NCBI GenBank assembly: GCA_049644265.1
Contig: JBARRO010000167.1
Location: 1-22,167 of the forward strand
Direction: 5' to 3'
Source: JBARRO01 sp049644265
Lineage (GTDB): Bacteria; Bacteroidota; Ignavibacteria; UBA10030
Length of the DNA stretch: 22,167 nucleotides
Shown in pieces: positions 15,123-22,167 of this stretch. Both the position numbers and the translations under genes were made by a program. Every line of letters starts with the position of its first letter. Position 1 is the stretch's first letter. The notes beneath the pieces were generated by a model, which was given only the letters and a program-made list of their open reading frames with translations, searched no databases and was not told the origin of the DNA.

Positions 15123-16861
15123 CACTCAACGGAATATTCCAAATTGCATTCTACCTCCTCATCCTCACCCTGAGCGTCAAGCCATTGGGCAAGTTTATGG
15201 CGAAGGTCCTTCAGCGCGAGCGGACATTTTTGGATCCTGTTCTGGGTCCGTTGGAGCGATTGATCTATCGGGTAGCAGGAATCAACCCGGATGAGGAAAT
15301 GGACTGGAAAGCGAATTCGATTGCAATGCTCCTTTTCAATTTCGTGGGGCTCCTTGCAGTCTACGCCCTCCAGAGGATCCAGCATATACTACCGCTCAAT
15401 CCTCGGAGCCTTGGCCCGATCACACCGGATTCATCCTTCAACACCGCTGTCAGCTTTGCCTCGAACACGAACTGGCAAGGGTACAGCGGCGAAGCAACCA
15501 TGAGCTACTTGACACAGATGCTGGGTCTGACGGTTCAGAACTTTGTCTCCGCCGCGACAGGAATTGCCGTCCTCGCACTTTTTACGCGAGGAATCGCCCG
15601 GCATTCCGCAAAGACGCTCGGGAATTTCTGGGTAGATATGACGCGCAGTACGCTTTACATTCTTATGCCTCTTGCCGTCGTGCTTTCACTCGTGCTCGTT
15701 TCCCAAGGGACGATCCAGAATTTCTCATCCTACAAGGCGATAACTCTACTGCAATCGACAACAGACGCAAATGGCAAGGTTGTGACCGAACAGGTCATAG
15801 CAATGGGCCCGGCTGCCTCACAAATCGCAATTAAACAGTTGGGCACGAATGGCGGCGGCTTTTTCAACGTGAACTCCGCACATCCCTATGAAAACCCAAC
15901 GCCTCTTTCAAATGTTTTTGAACAGCTTGCGATCTTGCTGATCGCGGCCGCTCTTTGCTACACCTACGGCTCTATGGTTGGCGACACGCGCCAAGGATGG
16001 GCGCTCTTCGCCGCAATGATGATTATCCTTGTGACTTTTGTGTTCGTCGCCTACCAGGCAGAATCTGCTGGAAACCCAAAATTCACCGCGCACGGGATCG
16101 ATCAACATGCTACCTCCGACAACCCCGGAGGAAATATGGAGGGGAAAGAAGTCCGGTTTGGGATCCCGAACTCGGCATTGTGGGCCACGGTCACGACGGC
16201 CGCATCGAACGGGTCCGTCAATTCCATGCACGATTCGTTCACACCTCTTGGAGGACTCGTAATGCTGGTCATGATGCAACTCGGCGAAGTGGTATTTGGC
16301 GGTGTCGGCTCTGGTCTTTATGGTATGCTTGTGTTCGTCATCGTTGCCGTGTTTGTTGCAGGATTGCTCGTGGGCCGCACACCCGAATACCTGGGCCACA
16401 AGATCGAGTCGTATGAAATGAAAATGGCCTCTTTACTCATACTCCTCATGCCGTTGACGGTTCTCGGATTCACAGCACTAGCGGTCGTTACCGAGGCAGG
16501 CAGGGCGTCAGCGTGGAACACGGGCGCGCACGGCTTCAGCGAAATTCTGTATGCCTTCAGTTCTCAAGGAAATAACAACGGGAGCGCGTTTGCAGGGTTG
16601 AGTGCGAATGTGCCGTTCTATAACCTCACGGGAGGGATTGCGATGCTCATCAGCCGTTATTGGCTTGCAGTCCCGACACTTGCATTAGCAGGGTCCCTTG
16701 TGAAGAAGAAACTGGTGCCAGTCAGCGAGGGGACGCTGCCAACACATACCCCTTTGTTCATTTTCTGGTTGATTGCGGTCGTTCTCATCGTTGGGGCCCT
16801 GAACTTCTTCCCGGCCCTTGCTCTCGGCCCCGTTATTGAGCATTTGATCATGATGCAATAG
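15119..16861 (+). CDS. kdpA: K+-transporting ATPase K+-binding subunit KdpA
   Basis: A 580-residue polytopic channel-like subunit of the superfamily of K+ transporters, which selects and binds K+ for the pump. Visible hallmarks are the N-terminal KPLGKFMAKVL, the first pore segment SFNTAVSFASNTNWQGYSGE, the second pore region TNGGGFFNVNSAHPYENPT with TNGGG at 243-247, the GKEVRFGIPNSALWA region, and the ANNNGSAFAG-type segment QGNNNGSAFAGL. About ten membrane helices can be seen. The length matches the family (about 557-600). It is translationally coupled to kdpF by a 4-bp overlap and is followed by kdpB after 58 bp if the preferred kdpB start is used. Confidence 0.98.
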   Translation: MTLNGIFQIAFYLLILTLSVKPLGKFMAKVLQRERTFLDPVLGPLERLIYRVAGINPDEEMDWKANSIAMLLFNFVGLLAVYALQRIQHILPLNPRSLGPITPDSSFNTAVSFASNTNWQGYSGEATMSYLTQMLGLTVQNFVSAATGIAVLALFTRGIARHSAKTLGNFWVDMTRSTLYILMPLAVVLSLVLVSQGTIQNFSSYKAITLLQSTTDANGKVVTEQVIAMGPAASQIAIKQLGTNGGGFFNVNSAHPYENPTPLSNVFEQLAILLIAAALCYTYGSMVGDTRQGWALFAAMMIILVTFVFVAYQAESAGNPKFTAHGIDQHATSDNPGGNMEGKEVRFGIPNSALWATVTTAASNGSVNSMHDSFTPLGGLVMLVMMQLGEVVFGGVGSGLYGMLVFVIVAVFVAGLLVGRTPEYLGHKIESYEMKMASLLILLMPLTVLGFTALAVVTEAGRASAWNTGAHGFSEILYAFSSQGNNNGSAFAGLSANVPFYNLTGGIAMLISRYWLAVPTLALAGSLVKKKLVPVSEGTLPTHTPLFIFWLIAVVLIVGALNFFPALALGPVIEHLIMMQ

Positions 16862-16907
16862 TATTCCGATGACCATCAGAGAATCTATCATACGAGACAA
16901 CGTACCC

Positions 16908-16914
16908 AAAGGAG
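16908..16914 (+). promoter_or_regulatory. Ribosome binding site that decides the kdpB start
   Basis: AAAGGAG with a 5-nt spacer to the ATG at 16920. The upstream in-frame ATG at 16869 has no such site, and the extra 17 residues it would add do not fit the KdpB N-terminus. Confidence 0.75.
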
Positions 16915-16919
16915 TGAGA

Positions 16920-19022
16920 ATGCTGCAACAAACTTCACAGGAACTCAAAAAACCCGTAGGACTCACGGGCACAATGTATCGCCGCGCCTTCGTCGACTCT
17001 CTCTTAAAACTCAGTCCCCGGTGGATGGTTCGCAATCCTGTTATGTTCGTTGTTGAAGTGGGAAGTGTGTTGACAACGGCGCTTTGGATCCAGGCATTGT
17101 CGGGCTCCGGCGAAGCATCCGCGTGGTACATCGGCGGCGTCTCCCTGTGGCTCTGGTTCACGGTCCTGTTCGCAAACTTCTCCGAAGCTCTCGCCGAAGG
17201 CCGGGGAAAAGCGCAGGCGGAAGCATTGCGTCGAGCCCGACGCGACACAACGGCGAAGCGGCTTCACAAACCGCAGTTCGGCGCACCCTACGACGTCGTA
17301 ACGTCCACAGAGCTGCGAAAAGGAGACTTGTTCCTTGTCGAGGCGGGCGACATTATTTCGACGGATGGCGAAGTGATGCAAGGGGTTGCCTCCGTGGACG
17401 AAAGCGCGATTACCGGCGAGAGCGCTCCGGTCATCCGCGAGTCGGGCGGCGACCGCAGCGCTGTAACGGGTGGTACACACGTTCTTTCGGATTGGCTCAT
17501 TGTGCGGACTACTGCTGAACCAGGCGGAGGGTTTCTTGACAAGATGATCAAGCTTGTGGAAGGAGCGAAACGTCAGAAAACGCCGAATGAGATCGCGCTG
17601 AATATTCTCCTTGCTGCATTCACGATCATTTTTCTCATCGTCTGTGCAACACTCCTTCCCTTCTCTCTTTATAGCATCGCCGCCGCCGGGCATGGAACTC
17701 CCATTACGGTGACAGTCCTGGTTGCGCTCCTTGTGTGCCTGATTCCGACAACGATCGGAGGACTGCTTTCTGCCATCGGCATTGCCGGAATGGACAGAAT
17801 GATCCGGCACAATGTCATCGCAACTTCCGGTCGCGCAATCGAGGCAGCGGGCGACGTTGATGTCCTTCTTCTTGACAAAACCGGGACCGTGACGCTTGGA
17901 AATCGCATGGCGACAGATTTTACGCCCGCACCCGGCATTTCAAAGGAACGACTGGCCGACGCAGCCCAGCTTGCATCCCTTGCGGATGAGACACCGGAAG
18001 GGAGATCGATCGTTGTTCTTGCCAAAGAAAAATTCGGTCTACGCGGCAGAGAGGTCCACGAAATTGCCGCACAGTTTGTTCCCTTCAGCGCGCAGACGCG
18101 TATGAGCGGGGCCGACATTCAGGGAGACGGAAGTATGCCCCGGAGAATTATCCGGAAAGGGGCTGCGGAGGCGATCAGATCTTATGTCGAACAACAGGGT
18201 GGCGTGTTTCCGGGAGCTGTTCAGCAAACAGTCCAGGAAATCAGCCGCGCAGGCGCCACTCCGCTTGCGGTCGTGGAGAATAACGAAGTTCTTGGTGTGA
18301 TCCATCTCAAAGACATTGTCAAAGGCGGGATCAAGGAACGATTTGCGCATCTGCGGAAGATGGGAATCAAGACGGTAATGATCACCGGCGACAATCAGCT
18401 CACGGCAACTGCCATTGCAGCCGAAGCGGGCGTTGACGATTTCCTGGCGGAAGCAAAGCCGGAAGACAAACTGAAGCTTATCCGCAGCTACCAGCAAGGT
18501 GGCAGGCTTGTGGCGATGACAGGAGACGGTACCAACGACGCACCGGCACTGGCCCAGGCGGACGTTGCAGTTGCCATGAATACTGGAACCCAGTCAGCGC
18601 GTGAAGCCGCAAACATGATTGACCTTGACAGCAACCCGACCAAGCTGATGGAAATCGTCGAGATCGGCAAGCAACTCCTCATGACGCGTGGAACGCTGAC
18701 GACATTCAGCATAGCGAACGATGTCGCAAAATACTTCGCCATTATTCCTGCAGCTTTCGCGACAACGTATCCGGCATTGAATGCACTGAATATCATGGGC
18801 TTGGCAACCCCTGAAAGCGCCATCCTCTCTGCGGTGATTTTCAACGCGCTGATTATCGTTGCCCTCATTCCGTTGGCACTTAAAGGAGTGAATTACCGCC
18901 CTGTAAGCGCCGTTCAGTTATTGCGAAGGCACCTGTTCATTTATGGAGTCGGCGGATTGATTGCCCCCTTTATCGGGATCAAGCTCGTGGATCTGGTCCT
19001 TGTTGCTCTTCGACTATCATGA
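16920..19022 (+). CDS. kdpB: K+-transporting P-type ATPase catalytic subunit KdpB
   Basis: A 700-residue P-type ATPase that hydrolyses ATP to energise K+ import through KdpA. Motifs are intact: TGES of the actuator domain at 165-168, the phosphorylated Asp319 in DKTGTVTLGNR, and the hinge motif GDGTNDAPAL at 535-544 followed by VAVAMNTGTQSAREAANMIDLDSNPTKL, characteristic of KdpB. The N-terminal RNPVMFVVEVGS matches the first family membrane helix. A longer frame starts at 16869, but the ATG at 16920 has the strong AAAGGAG site and gives the more usual length (682-700). Ends 27 bp before the porin gene, so it is likely in the same transcript. Confidence 0.98.
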   Translation: MLQQTSQELKKPVGLTGTMYRRAFVDSLLKLSPRWMVRNPVMFVVEVGSVLTTALWIQALSGSGEASAWYIGGVSLWLWFTVLFANFSEALAEGRGKAQAEALRRARRDTTAKRLHKPQFGAPYDVVTSTELRKGDLFLVEAGDIISTDGEVMQGVASVDESAITGESAPVIRESGGDRSAVTGGTHVLSDWLIVRTTAEPGGGFLDKMIKLVEGAKRQKTPNEIALNILLAAFTIIFLIVCATLLPFSLYSIAAAGHGTPITVTVLVALLVCLIPTTIGGLLSAIGIAGMDRMIRHNVIATSGRAIEAAGDVDVLLLDKTGTVTLGNRMATDFTPAPGISKERLADAAQLASLADETPEGRSIVVLAKEKFGLRGREVHEIAAQFVPFSAQTRMSGADIQGDGSMPRRIIRKGAAEAIRSYVEQQGGVFPGAVQQTVQEISRAGATPLAVVENNEVLGVIHLKDIVKGGIKERFAHLRKMGIKTVMITGDNQLTATAIAAEAGVDDFLAEAKPEDKLKLIRSYQQGGRLVAMTGDGTNDAPALAQADVAVAMNTGTQSAREAANMIDLDSNPTKLMEIVEIGKQLLMTRGTLTTFSIANDVAKYFAIIPAAFATTYPALNALNIMGLATPESAILSAVIFNALIIVALIPLALKGVNYRPVSAVQLLRRHLFIYGVGGLIAPFIGIKLVDLVLVALRLS

Positions 19023-19049
19023 CCAAGGCAAATACCTCAATCATCAGCA

Positions 19050-20126
19050 ATGGACATGACTAACAAATTCAATGAACTTGGTTATGCTGTACTCGCGCTT
19101 ATGGGGACAGCGACATTGTCCATTGTCGCTCAAGAGCAACCGAAAACCACTGTGGACGGATTCGTGGATGTCTACTACTGCTATTCCTTCTCCAATCATC
19201 TGACCAGGGACAGAAGCTTCACCACTCAGCCGTTGAGGCATAACGAGTTTAATCTGAACCTCGGAATCATCGGCGTGAAGTATCAGGCAACGGACGTGCG
19301 CGGGAGATTTGCGTTTCAAACCGGGACCTACGTGCATTCGAACCTTGCTGCAGAGCCGTCACTCCTGAAAAATATCCTTGAGGCCAGCGTTGGGTCACGG
19401 ATAGGCAGTGCAGTCTGGGTCGACATGGGAATTTTCCCTTCCCACATCGGTTTTGAAGGCATCGTGTCTAAAGATAATTGGAACTATTCGCGCTCGCTCC
19501 TTGCTGATTATTCCCCGTATTATGAATCCGGATTGAGCGTCACCGCGACGCTTTCAGATCAGCTGACCGTTCGGGGGCTACTGTTGAATGGGTGGCAAAA
19601 CATCGCTGAAACGAACGAGGACAAGGCCCTGGGCACACAGGTCCAATACAAGCCATCTGAGTCTGTCCTCCTCAACTGGAGCAGCTTTGTGGGTAATGAA
19701 CAGCCCGACACGATTGCTTCTTTGCTCCGCGTGTTCAACGATTTCTATGCGGTCTTGAACCTCTCCAACGATTGGAGTCTTGCAGCAGTGTTCGATGTAG
19801 GAATGCAGAAACAACCTGCTGGCAATTCCTACAACGTCTGGCACACTGCGTCCGCCATGGTAAGACATGCGATTAACGAACAGTGGGCTGTTGCAGGTCG
19901 AGTGGAATACTTTATGGACAAGAACGGCATTCTTATTCCCACCGGAACCCCCTCGAACTTTCAAACAACTGGTGTGTCTGTGAACATTGACTACGCACCA
20001 GTTCCGAATCTCATGTGGCGGGTTGAGGCCCGGACCTTCAACTCCAGGGATGCAGTGTATCAAACGAAATCCGGCCCCAAGAACACCGATGGATTTTTTG
20101 TTTTGTCTGCAGCGACTCGCCTTTGA
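19050..20126 (+). CDS. Outer-membrane porin, OmpL-like beta-barrel, in the kdp operon
   Basis: A 358-residue protein with a signal peptide (about residues 1-27, hydrophobic core YAVLALMGTATLSIVA, then QEQPK). The rest shows alternating amphipathic strands ending in aromatic residues, as in the putative beta-barrel porin-2 (OmpL-like) family: TVDGFVDVYYCYSF near the start, then NEFNLNLGIIGVKYQ, GRFAFQTGTYV, VWVDMGIFPSHIGFE, and the final RVEARTFNSRDAVY. It ends in ATRL rather than the aromatic residue usual at barrel C-termini. Lying 27 bp after kdpB and 97 bp before kdpD, it probably supplies K+ passage across the outer membrane under K+ limitation. Family and context support the porin call; K+ specificity is inference. 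Confidence 0.75.
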   Translation: MDMTNKFNELGYAVLALMGTATLSIVAQEQPKTTVDGFVDVYYCYSFSNHLTRDRSFTTQPLRHNEFNLNLGIIGVKYQATDVRGRFAFQTGTYVHSNLAAEPSLLKNILEASVGSRIGSAVWVDMGIFPSHIGFEGIVSKDNWNYSRSLLADYSPYYESGLSVTATLSDQLTVRGLLLNGWQNIAETNEDKALGTQVQYKPSESVLLNWSSFVGNEQPDTIASLLRVFNDFYAVLNLSNDWSLAAVFDVGMQKQPAGNSYNVWHTASAMVRHAINEQWAVAGRVEYFMDKNGILIPTGTPSNFQTTGVSVNIDYAPVPNLMWRVEARTFNSRDAVYQTKSGPKNTDGFFVLSAATRL

Positions 20127-20211
20127 GCATCGGGATCATTGATCGAGTGAAGAGAAATGCTTCGGCTTGCTCCTCCCGTTTGCCTCAACAGAATGTGAAA
20201 TCAGGAATTTG

Positions 20212-20219
20212 TATATTTG
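20212..20219 (+). promoter_or_regulatory. Possible Bacteroidota-type -7 element before kdpD
   Basis: TATATTTG matches the TAnnTTTG -7 consensus known from Bacteroidota. It is just 4 nt before the kdpD ATG, and no TTG -33 element lies at the expected distance, so the support is weak. Confidence 0.2.
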
Positions 20220-20223
20220 ACTG

Positions 20224-22167
20224 ATGGCGAACATCAACCCCAATATGCGTCCTGATCCTGACGAACTTCTTCACCTTCTCAAGAAAGAAGAAGAGAAGGA
20301 GAAAAAAGGCAAGCTGAAGATTTTCTTCGGAATGTGCGCCGGTGTCGGCAAGACCTACGACATGCTCAAGGAGGCACATGAGGCGAAGTTGAAGGGAATT
20401 GATGTCGTCGTAGGCTATATCGAAACCCACAAACGACCGGAGACGGAGGCACTCCTTCCCGGGCTCACGATCATCCCAAGGAAGACCATCGAGTATAAGG
20501 GAACCTCCCTCGAAGAAATGGACATCGATGCAATCCTGGCGCAAAGACCGAGGCTCGCTCTCGTCGATGAGTTAGCCCACACCAATGCACCGGGCAGCCG
20601 TCACACGAAAAGGTACCAGGACGTTCTCGAGCTCATCGACAACGGCATCGATGTTTTTACCACTCTCAATGTCCAGCATCTCGAGAGCCGGGCCGACACG
20701 GTTGCGCAAATCACGGGCAGTACCGTCCGGGAAACCGTACCTGATTCGATTTTCGAATCAGCGGATGAAATCGAGGTCATGGACATCGCTCCCGATGAAT
20801 TGCTCAAGCGGCTTTCCGAGGGAAAGGTATACACCCCCGAGCGTTCCCGCCGTGCAATCCAGAGCTTTTTCCGGAAAGGCAATCTCACAGCGCTGCGCGA
20901 GATGTCTTTGCGGCTTACGGCGGAGCGCGTCGACCGTCAGCTGCGCGAATACATGCAAAAAGAGAGAATCGCCGGACCCTGGAGGTCCGGATCACGATTC
21001 GTTTTGGGAATCAGTTCCAGTGCCGGCTCCATTTCTCTCATCCGATGGGCAAGGCGCGTAGCGTTTTCCACCGACTCTTCATGGGTTGCAGTGCATGTTG
21101 AAACGTCGACACCCATGGGAGAATCCGACAAGACCCAGCTTATCAAGAACATCAAGCTCGCTAAAGAGCTTGGCGCCGAGGTCATAACGACATCCGACGA
21201 AGACATCGCAGGCGCTCTCCTCCGGGTTGCGGCGGAACAAAACGCAACGCAAATTCTGGTGGGAAAACCGGCGAATCGCATGTTTTCGAACATGTTCAGC
21301 CTCACCAACGATCTGATCCGACGCAGCCGTAACATTGACGTTCACGTGGTAAGCCGCGAAGAGGAATCGGAACAACGACTCAGGTTACCCTATCTCCCGA
21401 TCATTCAGTCCGGTTTTCCTCAATATCTCACCGCCGCAATCATTGTTTTTGTCGTCGGGTTGATTTGCTTTCCCCTCACCTCGTTCATCGGGTACAAAAC
21501 GGTTTCCCTCATTATTCTACTCGTGGTGTCCTTGCTCCCTCTCCGGTTTGGCCCCGGTCCCGTTCTGCTGGCGGCAGGACTCGGCGCAATCGTCTGGGAT
21601 TATTTCTTTATCCCTCCCATTCTCACATTCTCCGTCGGCCATATTGAAGATGTTTTGATGCTGGCGATGTACTTCATCGTTGCGTTCGTGACGGGAGTTT
21701 TGACAGCCAGAGTAAGGGCACGGGAGAAAGCCGTCCGTCAACGCGAAGAGAGGGCTGTTGCGCTGTATTCTCTTACGAGGGATCTCTCGAATGCGAGAAA
21801 CCAGGACGAGGTTGCCCGGGCCGCGGTTTCAAACATCAAGAAGTTCTTTGATGCTGAAGTTGCAGTATTCCTCAGCGAGCCCGACGGCGATATCTTCACC
21901 AAAGCCCACGCCGCGACGACCTTTGAGGTCGATTCGAAGGAGTTCAGCGTTGCAGCGTGGGTGTATTGGAACGAGAAGAAAGCAGGAAGGTTTACGGACA
22001 CTCTTCCTTTCGCCCAGGCAACGTACTATTGTGTGTCCGGACCCCGCTACCCCCTCGGCGTGGTCGGCGTCAAGCTGCACCAGGAAAAACAACTGAGCCT
22101 CGACCAGGAAACATTGTTCGAAAATTTCATCAATCAAATTGCATCGGCGCTTGAGAGGGAGCAGCTC
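20224..22167 (+). CDS. kdpD: Osmosensitive K+ channel sensor kinase KdpD, N-terminal part, cut by window edge
   Basis: 648 codons are open to the window end. Residues about 28-235 form the KdpD sensor domain, with Walker A GMCAGVGKT at 36-44 and the Walker-B-like DELAHTNAPGSRH, then DVFTTLNVQHLES and VRETVPDSIFESADEIEV. A universal-stress-protein-like domain follows (about 255-380, GISSSAGSISLIRWARRVAF). Four membrane helices (DUF4118-type) lie near 400-500, with the family segment PLRFGPGPVLLAAGLGAIVWDYFFIPP. A GAF-like domain begins near 520. The histidine kinase core and kdpE would lie beyond the window. RPDPDELLHLL at the N-terminus aligns with the E. coli KdpD start, supporting the ATG at 20224; no ribosome site precedes it. 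Confidence 0.96.
   Translation, partial: MANINPNMRPDPDELLHLLKKEEEKEKKGKLKIFFGMCAGVGKTYDMLKEAHEAKLKGIDVVVGYIETHKRPETEALLPGLTIIPRKTIEYKGTSLEEMDIDAILAQRPRLALVDELAHTNAPGSRHTKRYQDVLELIDNGIDVFTTLNVQHLESRADTVAQITGSTVRETVPDSIFESADEIEVMDIAPDELLKRLSEGKVYTPERSRRAIQSFFRKGNLTALREMSLRLTAERVDRQLREYMQKERIAGPWRSGSRFVLGISSSAGSISLIRWARRVAFSTDSSWVAVHVETSTPMGESDKTQLIKNIKLAKELGAEVITTSDEDIAGALLRVAAEQNATQILVGKPANRMFSNMFSLTNDLIRRSRNIDVHVVSREEESEQRLRLPYLPIIQSGFPQYLTAAIIVFVVGLICFPLTSFIGYKTVSLIILLVVSLLPLRFGPGPVLLAAGLGAIVWDYFFIPPILTFSVGHIEDVLMLAMYFIVAFVTGVLTARVRAREKAVRQREERAVALYSLTRDLSNARNQDEVARAAVSNIKKFFDAEVAVFLSEPDGDIFTKAHAATTFEVDSKEFSVAAWVYWNEKKAGRFTDTLPFAQATYYCVSGPRYPLGVVGVKLHQEKQLSLDQETLFENFINQIASALEREQL

Noticed and set aside
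16869..16919. Longer kdpB start at 16869
   Set aside because: It lacks a ribosome site, while ATG at 16920 has AAAGGAG at 5 nt and gives a family-like N-terminus.

Overview
The window looks like chromosomal DNA of a Gram-negative bacterium, roughly 50-55% G+C by eye. Several traits point to the Bacteroidota/Chlorobiota/Ignavibacteriota side of the tree: pilin-like proteins that begin MGQQQ followed by a hydrophobic stretch, an OmpL-type porin inside a kdp operon, and several genes with weak or no Shine-Dalgarno site. This placement is inference from gene content, not a phylogenetic result.

About half of the window (1-11340) encodes a type IV pilus or type II secretion-like machine in three blocks. 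Block 1 (minus strand, 4398 to the left edge) is a PilT-type ATPase, a protein combining PilM-like and PilN-like parts, a protein combining PilO-like and PilP/GspC-like parts, and the start of a secretin. Block 2 (plus strand, 5040-7298) holds three small membrane-anchored proteins that look like PilV-, PilW- and PilX-type minor pilins. Block 3 (minus strand, 10681-7462) is a PilC/GspF platform protein and a PilB/GspE assembly ATPase. It is followed, in the other direction along the map, by a separately transcribed pilin-like gene (11340-10957). Blocks 2 and 3 converge on a bidirectional terminator at 7405-7437.

Two things make this machine unusual. The inner-membrane alignment complex is condensed from four proteins into two. 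All four pilin-like proteins lack the normal leader and Glu5, and instead start with a Gly at position 2 (or 4) directly before the hydrophobic helix.

The middle (11566-14184) holds a tRNA gene with a CAT anticodon, probably tRNA-Ile2, and a large GT-C-like membrane glycosyltransferase with a C-terminal TPR region. The glycosyltransferase could modify the pilus or another surface polymer, but nothing in the sequence proves this.

The right side (14333 to the end) is a complete high-affinity potassium uptake operon in an atypical order: kdpC, a 35-residue membrane peptide gene, kdpF, kdpA, kdpB, an outer-membrane porin, and the N-terminal 648 residues of the sensor kinase KdpD. Genes from kdpC to kdpA are separated by 2 bp or overlap by 4 bp, indicating one transcript. 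The porin would pass K+ through the outer membrane, KdpFABC would pump it across the inner membrane, and KdpD (with a KdpE expected beyond the window) would control expression. No mobile element, CRISPR array or rRNA was seen.
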